This document shows positions 15,525 through 22,664 of a stretch of DNA of 27,513 nt, piece by piece. Source of the stretch: RBG-16-66-20 sp964616875 (GTDB lineage Bacteria > Pseudomonadota > Gammaproteobacteria > Burkholderiales > SG8-39); contig CAZTSJ010000011.1 in the NCBI GenBank assembly GCA_964616875.1, positions 1 to 27,513 of the forward strand. The letters run 5' to 3'. Under the pieces are notes generated by a model. That model worked only from the letters and a program-made list of their open reading frames with translations. It had not been told where the DNA came from and searched no databases. Position 1 is the stretch's first letter. Each line of letters starts with the position of its first letter. The position numbers and the translations under genes are program-made.

Positions 15525-17213
15525 CTACGCGGCCTTCTTCTCGTCCCTGAGCGCGCGTCGCAGGATTTTGCCGACGGGAGTTTTCGGCAATTCAGCACGA
15601 AATTCGATGTGCTTCGGCATCTTGTAGCCGGTCAGGTTCTTCCTGCAGTAGTCGAGCACCGCCTGTTCGGTGAGCGCCGGATCCTTCTTCACGATGAAAA
15701 TCTTGGGCACTTCGCCCGATTTCTCGTCCGGCACGCCGATGGCGCAGCATTCGAGCACGCCCGGGCAGCTCGCCACCACGTCCTCCAACTCGTTCGGGTA
15801 GACGTTGAAGCCCGAGACCAGGATAATGTCTTTTTTGCGGTCGACGATTCTCACGTAGCCGCGCTCATCCATGATGCCGACGTCGCCGGTCTTGAAGGCG
15901 CCGTCCTTGGCCATCACCTTGGCGGTTTCCTCGGGCCGCTGCCAGTAGCCTTTCATCACCTGCGGGCCGGCGATGCAGATCTCGCCCGTCTCGCCCACCG
16001 GCAGGATGTTCTCGTCGTCGTCGCGGATAGTGATGATGGTGCTGGGGACCGGCAGGCCGATGGTGCCGCTGAATTCGGTCAGGCCAACCGGATTGGCGGT
16101 GGCGACGGGCGAGGTCTCGGTGAGTCCGTAGCCCTCGAGAATGGGCACCCCGGTCGCCTTGTGCCAGCGCTCGGCCACGACTTTCTGCATCGCCATGCCG
16201 CCGGCGGAGGCGAGGCGCAGGTGGGAAAAATCGATGCTGGAGAATTCCGGGTGGTTGAGCAGCGCGTTGTAGAGCGTGTTCAGGCCGGCGATGGACGTGA
16301 AGCGGTTGTTCTTCAGTTCCTTGATGAAGCCGGGAATGTCGCGCGGGTTGGGAATCAGCAGGCAGCAGCCGCCGTCACGCATCATGTACAGGCAATTGCA
16401 GGTGAGCGCGTAGATGTGATAGAGCGGCAACGGCGCCACCATGACGTGCGGATCGTTGTCCTTGCGCGCCGGCGTGTTCCAGGCCGAGACCTGCTCCATG
16501 TTGGCGAGGATGTTCCGGTGCAGGAGCACCGCGCCCTTGGAGACGCCGGTGGTGCCGCCGGTGTACTGCAGGAAGGCGATGTCCTCGGGCCCGACCTCGA
16601 CCTTCTTCAGTTGCATGCCCGAGCCTTCGCTGATCACGGCGTTGAAGCGGATCGCGCCGGGCAGACTGAACGCCGGCACCAGCCCACGGCCCGCAGCATC
16701 TTTCTTGACGTTGCGCACGACAAAATTGACGATCAGGCCCTTGAAACCGAGCAGATCCCCCAGGCTGGCGAGGACGACGTGCTTGATCGGGGTTTTCGGC
16801 AACACCTGCTCGAGCACGTGCGCGAAGTTCTCGAGAATGACGATCACCTCTGCGCCGGAGTCCTTCAGCTGGTGCTCGAGCTCGCGCGGCGTGTAGAGCG
16901 GGTTGACGTTGACCACCGTGAGACCCGCGCGCAGGATGCCGAACACCGCCGCCGGGTACTGCAGCACATTGGGCATCATCACCGCGATGCGCGCGCCCTT
17001 GGCGAGCCCCTTGGATTGCAGCCAGGCGCCGAACGCCGTCGAGAGCCGGTCGACTTCGCCGAAATTGATCGTCTTGCCCATGCAGATGTAGGCGGGCCGG
17101 TCGCGGTACTTGACGACGTTTTCATCGATCAGGTGCGGGATCGAGCGGTAGGTGTTGACGTCGATCTCCGCGGGCACGCCTTTCGGATAGCTCTTGAGCC
17201 AGATCTTTTCCAT
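15525..17213 (-). CDS. fadD: Long-chain fatty-acid-CoA ligase FadD
   Basis: 562 residues, AMP-binding ANL superfamily. Activates long-chain fatty acids to acyl-CoA with ATP. The P-loop is YTGGTTGVSKG at 217-227, followed by GYGLTETSP (about 359-367), the D-x-G-x-x-D-E-R-G-Y segment GDVGIMDERGYVRIVDRKKD and the FACS signature, and the A10 lysine K549 in PVGKILRRAL. The start MEKIWLKSYPKGVPAEI is that of Burkholderia/Pseudomonas FadD, with an excellent ribosome site GGAGGAG 7 nt before ATG. It follows enoyl-CoA hydratase in the same operon. Its stop abuts the EamA CTG in frame. Confidence 0.95.
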   Translation of the reverse strand: MEKIWLKSYPKGVPAEIDVNTYRSIPHLIDENVVKYRDRPAYICMGKTINFGEVDRLSTAFGAWLQSKGLAKGARIAVMMPNVLQYPAAVFGILRAGLTVVNVNPLYTPRELEHQLKDSGAEVIVILENFAHVLEQVLPKTPIKHVVLASLGDLLGFKGLIVNFVVRNVKKDAAGRGLVPAFSLPGAIRFNAVISEGSGMQLKKVEVGPEDIAFLQYTGGTTGVSKGAVLLHRNILANMEQVSAWNTPARKDNDPHVMVAPLPLYHIYALTCNCLYMMRDGGCCLLIPNPRDIPGFIKELKNNRFTSIAGLNTLYNALLNHPEFSSIDFSHLRLASAGGMAMQKVVAERWHKATGVPILEGYGLTETSPVATANPVGLTEFSGTIGLPVPSTIITIRDDDENILPVGETGEICIAGPQVMKGYWQRPEETAKVMAKDGAFKTGDVGIMDERGYVRIVDRKKDIILVSGFNVYPNELEDVVASCPGVLECCAIGVPDEKSGEVPKIFIVKKDPALTEQAVLDYCRKNLTGYKMPKHIEFRAELPKTPVGKILRRALRDEKKAA

Positions 17214-17268
17214 GGGGGACTCCTCCTGAATCCGATTCTAGCCTAGACAGGAACGCACTCGTGCGTTA
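17214..17268 (-). promoter_or_regulatory. ech-fadD spacer with hairpin over the ech stop
   Basis: In the transcribed direction, AACGCAC-GA-GTGCGTT (17267-17252) is a perfect 7-bp stem with a 2-nt loop that begins in the TAA stop of the enoyl-CoA hydratase. An 11-bp palindrome TCTAG-N-CTAGA (17237-17247) follows, then the fadD ribosome site. No U-tract follows the hairpin, so it is not a convincing rho-independent terminator; an mRNA-end or processing structure is more likely. Confidence 0.35.
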
Positions 17269-18042
17269 GCGGTGCTTGAATTTCGGTTTGCGTTTTTCGA
17301 CGAACGCGGCCATGCCCTCTTTCTGGTCCTCCAGCGCGAACGCGGCGTGGAACAGGCGCCGCTCGAAATGCACGCCCTCCGCGAGATTGGTCTCGTAGGC
17401 GCGGTTCACGGCTTCCTTGACCATCATCGTCACCGGCAGCGAATAGGCGGCAATTTTCTGCGCCACCGCCATCGCCTCCTCTAGCAGCTTGCCTGCGGGC
17501 ACCACGCGCGAAACCAGCCCCGTGCGTTCGGCTTCCGCGGCGTCCATCATGCGCGCCGTGAGGCACATGTCCATCGCCTTCGCCTTGCCGACCGCGCGCG
17601 GCAGGCGCTGCGTGCCGCCCGAGCCGGGCAGGATGCCGAGGTTGATTTCGGGTTGGCCGAATTTCGCGCTCTCGTCCGCGATCACGATGTCGCACATCAG
17701 CGCCAGCTCGCAGCCCCCGCCCAGCGCATAACCCGCCACTGCCGCAATCACCGGTTTGCGCACGCTGCGGATGTGCTCCCAGTCGCGCGTGATGTAGTTC
17801 GACCTGTAGGCATGCTGGAAATCGAAATCCTTCATGGCGCCGATGTCGGCCCCGGCGGCGAAAGCCTTCTCGCTCCCCGTGATGAGGATCGCGCCGATGC
17901 CGTCATCGGCATCGAAGCCGTGCAGCGCGGTGCCCAGTTCCTGCATCAGCTTCGGGTTGAGCGCGTTCAGCTGTTGGGGCCGGTTGAGGGTGATGAGGGC
18001 GACACGCCCCTGCGTTTCAGTCAGGATGAATTCGTAGCTCAT
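17266..18042 (-). CDS. Enoyl-CoA hydratase (crotonase family)
   Basis: 258 residues. Hydrates trans-2-enoyl-CoA in beta-oxidation. Both catalytic glutamates of true hydratases are present: E112 in ALGGGCELALMCD and E132 in FGQPEINLGILPGSGGTQRLPR. The oxyanion-hole glycines are in GSEKAFAAGADIGAM and GYALGGG. The length is typical of EchA/PaaF-type enzymes. It starts the operon with fadD and lies only 27 bp from the divergent PaaG-like gene. Its exact acyl-chain range is unknown; PaaF of phenylacetate degradation is an alternative. Confidence 0.93.
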   Translation of the reverse strand: MSYEFILTETQGRVALITLNRPQQLNALNPKLMQELGTALHGFDADDGIGAILITGSEKAFAAGADIGAMKDFDFQHAYRSNYITRDWEHIRSVRKPVIAAVAGYALGGGCELALMCDIVIADESAKFGQPEINLGILPGSGGTQRLPRAVGKAKAMDMCLTARMMDAAEAERTGLVSRVVPAGKLLEEAMAVAQKIAAYSLPVTMMVKEAVNRAYETNLAEGVHFERRLFHAAFALEDQKEGMAAFVEKRKPKFKHR

Positions 18043-18069
18043 ACGGAAGATTTTAGCTAAGCTTTGCGC
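18043..18069. promoter_or_regulatory. 27-bp divergent spacer between two crotonase genes
   Basis: Only 27 bp separate the two divergent ATG codons. The spacer holds TTAGCTAA, an 8-bp perfect palindrome. No Shine-Dalgarno is visible on either side. There is no room for two conventional promoters, so at least one promoter must lie in coding sequence or transcripts must be leaderless. An alternative TTG start at 18064 would shorten the spacer further. Confidence 0.4.
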
Positions 18070-18849
18070 ATGGAACCCGTCCTCACTTCGCTCGCAGCCG
18101 GCGTGCAGCGCATTACGCTCAATCGCCCGGACAAACTCAACGCCTTCAACCCCGCCCTACACCAGGGGCTCGCCAACGCGATGTCGCAGGCCGAGTCTGA
18201 CAGCGCGATCCGCTGCCTGCTCATTACGGGCACGGGGCGCGGCTTTTGCGCCGGACAGGACCTGACCGAACGCGACATGAAAGCGGCCGCCATCGATCTG
18301 GGGGCGGGGCTGGAGGCCTGGTACAACCCGCTCGTCAAGCGCATGCGTGCGCTGCCGAAGCCGATCGTCTGCGCGGTGAACGGCGTGGCAGCGGGCGCCG
18401 GCGCCAACTTCGCGCTTGCCTGCGACATCGTGCTGGCGGCGCGCTCGGCCTCGTTCATCCAGGCCTTCGTCAAGATCGGCCTGGTGCCCGATTGCGGCGG
18501 CAGCTATTTTCTGCCGCGCCTTGCCGGCATGCAGCGCGCGATGGCCCTCGCGATGACCGGCGGGCGGCTTGCGGCGGAGGACGCGGAACGCTGGGGGCTC
18601 ATCTGGAAATGCGTCGACGATGCCCAGTTGAACGTTGAAGCGGAGAAGCTCTCGATTGCGCTGGCGGCGGGTCCGACAAAATCCATCGGCCTCATAAAGC
18701 AGGCCATGTACGCGTCGGCGAATAACACCCTGGCCGAGCAACTCGACCTCGAGCGAGACCTGCAGCGCGAAGTGGGCAAGGGCGAGGATTACAGGGAAGG
18801 CGTGGCGGCATTCCTGGAAAAGCGCAGTCCCGCCTTCACCGGCAGGTGA
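18070..18849 (+). CDS. paaG: PaaG-like enoyl-CoA isomerase (crotonase family)
   Basis: 259 residues. Resembles 2-(1,2-epoxy-1,2-dihydrophenyl)acetyl-CoA isomerase PaaG of phenylacetate catabolism: GTGRGFCAGQDLTERD (about 54-69), GVAAGAGANFALACDIVLAARSASF (105-129, key residues G109, G111, N113) and QAFVKIGLVPDCGGSYFLPR (131-150). The first hydratase glutamate is replaced by N113 and the second position by D141, the isomerase-type aspartate. This argues against plain hydratase activity. Other paa genes are absent, so it could instead serve another aromatic or fatty-acid route. ATG at 18070 is preferred to TTG at 18064. The stop overlaps the next ATG by one base (TGATG). Confidence 0.87.
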   Translation: MEPVLTSLAAGVQRITLNRPDKLNAFNPALHQGLANAMSQAESDSAIRCLLITGTGRGFCAGQDLTERDMKAAAIDLGAGLEAWYNPLVKRMRALPKPIVCAVNGVAAGAGANFALACDIVLAARSASFIQAFVKIGLVPDCGGSYFLPRLAGMQRAMALAMTGGRLAAEDAERWGLIWKCVDDAQLNVEAEKLSIALAAGPTKSIGLIKQAMYASANNTLAEQLDLERDLQREVGKGEDYREGVAAFLEKRSPAFTGR

Positions 18850-19865
18850 TGCGCAGCCTGTTCGCCAGCCTCGCCGCCCTGCTGTGCGCGTTTGCGCACG
18901 CGGCGACCGGCATCACGGAACTCGCCGGGCTCGACGGCGACGGCCCGGTCACCGTGTTCTATCCGTCCAGCAGCGAAGCCAAACCCATCAAGCGCGGGCC
19001 ATTTGAGCTGAATCTCGCCGCGCAGGGCGCGGCGGTGCGCGGCAATGGACGCCTTGTCGTGATCTCGCATGGCTCCGGCGGTTCGCCCTGGGTGCACGCC
19101 GATCTCGCCCGCGCGCTGGTGGACGCGGGCTTCATCGTCGCCATGCCCGAGCACCGCGGCGACAATTTCAAGGACCCCGGCGCGCCCGGCCCGACGAGCT
19201 GGAAGCGCCGGCCGGCGGAAGTTTCGCGCGCCATCGATGCCGTTGCGCGCGATGCGCGCTTCGCGCCGCTGTTGCAGCTGGACAAAGTAGGGATGTACGG
19301 CATGTCGGCCGGCGGCCACACCGCGCTCAGCCTCGCGGGCGGGCGCTGGTCGCTCGCTTCGTTCAAGCGGCATTGCGAGGCTCACATCGCGGAGGATTTT
19401 CCCGCTTGCGTCGGCCTCGCCACACGGCTGCGCGGCGACTGGCTCGACGCTTTCAAGATGTGGACCGCGCTGGCGATGCTCGGCATGCGCTTCAACGACG
19501 CGAGCTGGCAAACCTACAGCGACCCGCGCGTGCAGGCAATCGTCGCCGGTGTGCCCTATGCCTCCGACTTCGACATGGCCTCGCTAGCTGCGCCGCGCAT
19601 GCCGCTGGGTGTCGTGAACATGGGCAAGGACAAGTGGCTAGCGCCGCGATTTCACGGCGAGGCGGTGCTGAAGGCCTGCGCGCCCTGCACATCGGTCGCG
19701 AACCTGCCCGGCGGGGGCCACGGCGCCCTGCTCTCGCCGTTTCCGCCCCGGCTGCCCGAGGCCGCGGCAGAATTATTGGACGATCCGCCCGGCTTCGACC
19801 GCGCGCTGCTGCCGGAGGTGGACCGCGGGATCGCGGCCTTCTTGCGCAAGCACCTGCTTCCCTAG
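18849..19865 (+). CDS. Secreted alpha/beta hydrolase (dienelactone-hydrolase-like)
   Basis: 338 residues from ATG at 18849. The N-terminus MRSLFASLAALLCAFAHA is a standard signal peptide with AHA cleavage before residue 19, so the enzyme is probably periplasmic. The nucleophile elbow is GMSAGG with S153; VISHGSGG (71-78) gives the oxyanion region; NMGKDKW supplies the likely acid and GGGHGALL the histidine. Family resembles predicted dienelactone hydrolase/platelet-activating-factor-acetylhydrolase-type proteins; the substrate is unknown. It is translationally coupled to the PaaG-like gene. Its last 93 bp overlap the antisense 3' end of ogt. Confidence 0.83.
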   Translation: MRSLFASLAALLCAFAHAATGITELAGLDGDGPVTVFYPSSSEAKPIKRGPFELNLAAQGAAVRGNGRLVVISHGSGGSPWVHADLARALVDAGFIVAMPEHRGDNFKDPGAPGPTSWKRRPAEVSRAIDAVARDARFAPLLQLDKVGMYGMSAGGHTALSLAGGRWSLASFKRHCEAHIAEDFPACVGLATRLRGDWLDAFKMWTALAMLGMRFNDASWQTYSDPRVQAIVAGVPYASDFDMASLAAPRMPLGVVNMGKDKWLAPRFHGEAVLKACAPCTSVANLPGGGHGALLSPFPPRLPEAAAELLDDPPGFDRALLPEVDRGIAAFLRKHLLP

Positions 19866-20345
19866 CCAGCCTTCCAGCGCGAGCAGCGCGCGCTTGCGCG
19901 CCAGGCCGCCGGCATAGCCGGTGAGCGAGCCGTTCGCACCCATGATGCGATGGCAGGGCACGATGATGCCGATCGGATTGCGGCCGGTCGCGGCGCCCGC
20001 GGCGCGCGCGCTGCCCGGATGCCCCGCGCGGCGTGCAAGCTCGCCGTAGCTGATAGATTCACCGAAGCGTACCGTCGAGATCGCCTTCCATACGGCGCGC
20101 TGAAACGGCGTGCCTTCGGGCGCGAGTGCGACCTCGAAGCGCGTGCGCTTGCCGGCGAAGTACTCTGCGAGCTCGCGTTTCGCCTGCTTCAAGGGCGCAT
20201 GGGTCGGGTCGCGGCGCCATGCCTTTTCTTTCTCCGGAAAGTATTTCTGCTGGTTGAAGTAGACGCCAGAAATGCCGTCCTCGGTCGCAACCAGCAGCAT
20301 CCGTCCGTGCGGGCCTGCATAAGTATCGTAGTAGCGCATGTTCAT
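19773..20345 (-). CDS. ogt: Methylated-DNA-protein cysteine methyltransferase (Ogt/MGMT)
   Basis: 190 residues. Suicide repair of O6-methylguanine: the methyl group moves to C131 in the active-site motif NPIGIIVPCHRIMG. The DNA-binding helix SYGELARRAG (99-108) and TPFQRAVWKAI (79-89) are intact, and the arginine finger lies in the SARAAGAATGRNP segment. ATG at 20345 forms an ATGA overlap with the ada-alkA stop; a second ATG at 20339, with AAGGA 6 nt upstream, is equally possible (188 residues). The tail after ALEGW (about 30 residues) is longer than usual and is antisense to the hydrolase gene. Co-expression with Ada-AlkA is expected. Confidence 0.94.
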   Translation of the reverse strand: MNMRYYDTYAGPHGRMLLVATEDGISGVYFNQQKYFPEKEKAWRRDPTHAPLKQAKRELAEYFAGKRTRFEVALAPEGTPFQRAVWKAISTVRFGESISYGELARRAGHPGSARAAGAATGRNPIGIIVPCHRIMGANGSLTGYAGGLARKRALLALEGWLGKQVLAQEGRDPAVHLRQQRAVEAGRIVQ

Positions 20346-21790
20346 TCCTTTTTCTGAAGAGATTGCCAGAGGTGCATCACCGCATACGCGCGCCAGGGTC
20401 GCCAGGCTTCGCCCGCGGCGAGCACGCGGCGCGCGTGCGTTTCGCCCAGAGCCTTCATCACGCCCAGATCCGTGTGCGGGAACGCGTCCGGCCAGGCCAG
20501 CGCGCGCATCGCGATGTATTGCGCGGTCCATTCGCCCACGCCGGGCAGCGCGCGCAGCTTTTCCAGCGTCGCGTCGATGTCCGCATTGGGCATGAGGACG
20601 ATGTCGCCATCGGCGACTGCACGCGCGAGCGCGATCACGCTACGCGCACGCGCCCCGGGCATCCCCAAGCGTGCGATGTGGCCATAGGGCAGTGCGGCGA
20701 CGCGCTCTGCCGCGGGAAAAATCCTGTTCAACGAGGCGAAGGGCGTGTCCAGAGCTTCGCCAAAGGCCGCGGCGAAACGGCCCGCGACGGTGCGCGCCGC
20801 GCCGACGGTCACCTGCTGGCCGAGGATCGCGCGCACCGCCACCTCGAAACCATCGAACGCGCCTGGCACCCTGAGGCCCGGATGATTCTTCGCCAGGGCG
20901 CCGAGCGCCTGGGCCACCTCGGCCGGGTGGCAGGCGAGGTCCATCAGCGCCTTGACGCGCGAGAGCACGGGCGGCAGCGCCTTGGCGAGCGAAGCCGAGA
21001 CCGCGACGCGCAGCGCCGGTTTCTTCGCCGAGGGCGAGACCTCGATCCAGCCCAGGTGCGTCTTGCCCGCGAGGGGAATGCTGGCCGTGCGGCGGTAGCG
21101 CCCTGCCTCCACCGCCTCGACGCCGGCGATCGCGCGCGTGGACAAGAACACGCTGACCGCGGGCCAGTCGTAGGGCGGCCGAAAGCTGAGCTCGAAATTG
21201 AGGCCGTCGGCGGCAATGGCGCCGCTGGATTTCATGCGCTTGCGCAATTGGCCTGGCTGCAGGCGATAACGCTGCTTGAAGAGGGCATTGAAGCGCCGCA
21301 GGCTGCCGAAACCGCTCGCATACGCCACTTCCGTGACCGGCAGCGCGGTGTCCGTCAGCAGTCGTTTGGCGAGCAGCAGGCGCTGTGTCTGCGCGAATTC
21401 CACGGGCGAGACGCCGAATTCCGCGCCAAACGCGCGGCGCAGGTGGCGGTCGGTGATGCCCAGGCGCGTCGCCACCGCGTCCAGCCCCTCTTCATCCAGC
21501 GTGCGGTCTTCGAGCAGGCTCGCGGCCGCTTGCGCGAGGCGCGAGGTCGCATCCACGCTCGCATTACCGGGCGCGAGTTCGGGCCGGCAGCGCAGGCAGG
21601 GCCGGTAGCCGCCGGACTCCGCAGCCGCGGCGCTGGGATAGAAACGGCAATTCTCGCGCTTGGGCGGCTTGACGGTGCACACCGGCCGGCAATAAATGCG
21701 CGTCGAGGAAACCGCGACGAAGAAGCGGCCGTCGAACCTCGCATCGCGTGCTTTCAGCGCGCGGTAACAGGTGTGGGAGTCGAGCGTCAT
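20342..21790 (-). CDS. alkA: Ada-AlkA fusion: methyl-sensing AraC regulator plus 3-methyladenine glycosylase II
   Basis: 482 residues from ATG at 21790. Domains in order: the Ada zinc/methyl-phosphotriester domain (about 1-75) with C34, C38, C65 and C68 matching Ada spacing (C34 by homology is the methyl acceptor); an AraC helix-turn-helix (about 80-185, with GFGSLRRFNALFKQRYRLQP-like features); an AlkA N-terminal domain (about 195-300); and the HhH-GPD glycosylase (about 310-480) with hairpin LPGVGEWTA (415-423) and catalytic D441 in HTDLGVM. Thus one chain senses methyl damage, can activate transcription and excises alkylated bases, while the methyltransferase half of E. coli Ada is the separate ogt downstream. 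The longer frame to 21862 is not conserved. Confidence 0.95.
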   Translation of the reverse strand: MTLDSHTCYRALKARDARFDGRFFVAVSSTRIYCRPVCTVKPPKRENCRFYPSAAAAESGGYRPCLRCRPELAPGNASVDATSRLAQAAASLLEDRTLDEEGLDAVATRLGITDRHLRRAFGAEFGVSPVEFAQTQRLLLAKRLLTDTALPVTEVAYASGFGSLRRFNALFKQRYRLQPGQLRKRMKSSGAIAADGLNFELSFRPPYDWPAVSVFLSTRAIAGVEAVEAGRYRRTASIPLAGKTHLGWIEVSPSAKKPALRVAVSASLAKALPPVLSRVKALMDLACHPAEVAQALGALAKNHPGLRVPGAFDGFEVAVRAILGQQVTVGAARTVAGRFAAAFGEALDTPFASLNRIFPAAERVAALPYGHIARLGMPGARARSVIALARAVADGDIVLMPNADIDATLEKLRALPGVGEWTAQYIAMRALAWPDAFPHTDLGVMKALGETHARRVLAAGEAWRPWRAYAVMHLWQSLQKKE

Positions 21791-21909
21791 GGGCGCAGTA
21801 TGAGCGCCCGCCGCGGCGCCTGCTAGCCGTTTTCGGACCTGGCGGCAGGCAGCTTCCCCCACGTCCGAAAACGGCTAGCAAGGCCGCCCTGGCTGGTGGA
21901 TCATGTCCC
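21791..21909. promoter_or_regulatory. Divergent ada-alkA / EamA spacer with perfect 18-bp inverted repeat
   Basis: 119-bp spacer. TGCTAGCCGTTTTCGGAC (21821-21838) and its exact reverse complement (21863-21880) flank a 24-nt spacer. The repeat lies 30 bp from the ada-alkA ATG and 29 bp from the EamA ATG, almost symmetric. Each arm includes CCG-TTTT-CGG, itself a short dyad. There is no T-tract for a terminator. It could be a paired operator (for example for the Ada/AraC regulator), a 5'-UTR hairpin in both transcripts, or a copy of a REP-like dispersed element. I find no second copy in the window. Confidence 0.6.
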
Positions 21910-22620
21910 ATGCGCGCCGCCGACTACGCCCGGCTCTTCCTGCTGGCCGCGCTTTGGGGCGGCGCCTTTATCTTCCTGCGCGTCGCCGCGCCGGTGCTGG
22001 GACCCGTCTGGACCTCCGAGCTGCGCGTGCTGCTGGGCGGCCTCGCGCTGCTCGCCTGGTTCCGCGCCACCGGCTTCGACCCTGGCTTGCGGCGCCACGC
22101 GCGCGTCTACCTGCTCCTGGGCGGCGTGATGATCGCGCTGCCGTTCACGCTCTACGCGTTCGCCTCGATGCACGCGCCCGCCTCGCTGCTGTCCATCGTC
22201 AACTCGACCGCGCCGATCTTCGGCATGGCCTGGAGCGCGGCCCTGGGCGACGAGCGCATCACGCGGCGCAAGGGCGCCGGGCTCGTGCTGGGCGTCGCGG
22301 GCGTGGCGGTCGGCAACCAGCTTGCCGCAGCGCTGGTCCTGCTGCCGCTGCTGCCGCTCATGCCGCCGCTTGCGGCGCCCTCCACACTAGTCATCGCCAA
22401 TATGCTCGCGCTCGCATTGCTCGCGAGTGGCGTCGCCTTCCTGCTCTACTTTCGCCTCATCGCGGACGTCGGCGCGACGCGCGCGCTCACCGTTACCTAC
22501 CTGATTCCGCTCTTCGGCATTCTCTGGGGCTGGCTGTTTCTGGGCGAAGCGCTGCCCGCCAGCGCGCTTGCCGGCGGTGTCCTGATCCTGGCCGGAACCG
22601 TGCTCGTCACGCGCAGCTAG
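21910..22620 (+). CDS. EamA/DMT family permease, apparently shortened internally
   Basis: 236 residues from ATG at 21910; EamA permeases are usually about 280-305. The first half is normal: FLLAALWGGAFIFLRVA, LPFTLYAFASMHAPASLLSIVNSTAPIFG, then the RKGAGLVLGVAGVAVGN motif that ends EamA repeat 1. It then jumps directly to QLAAALVLLPLLPLMPP, which belongs late in repeat 2, followed by GVAFLLYFRLIADVGATRALTVTYLIP and LFGILWGWLFLGE. About 50-60 residues (roughly two helices) between the two are missing while the frame is kept. It may be a nonfunctional or altered transporter. The substrate is unknown. Confidence 0.8.
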   Translation: MRAADYARLFLLAALWGGAFIFLRVAAPVLGPVWTSELRVLLGGLALLAWFRATGFDPGLRRHARVYLLLGGVMIALPFTLYAFASMHAPASLLSIVNSTAPIFGMAWSAALGDERITRRKGAGLVLGVAGVAVGNQLAAALVLLPLLPLMPPLAAPSTLVIANMLALALLASGVAFLLYFRLIADVGATRALTVTYLIPLFGILWGWLFLGEALPASALAGGVLILAGTVLVTRS

Positions 22621-22664
22621 ATTGCCGGGCCGCTGTCCTTCCGTCTTGGAAGTACACTAGAGGC

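Noticed and set aside
15516..17246. 576-codon plus-strand frame opposite fadD
   Set aside because: Antisense shadow; fadD on the minus strand has all ANL motifs and a strong ribosome site.
18064..18069. TTG start for the PaaG-like gene
   Set aside because: ATG at 18070 gives the usual family length; the TTG adds two residues and has no better ribosome site.
21821..21880. Rho-independent terminator
   Set aside because: Loop of 24 nt, no T-tract on either side, and located between divergent starts rather than after a stop.
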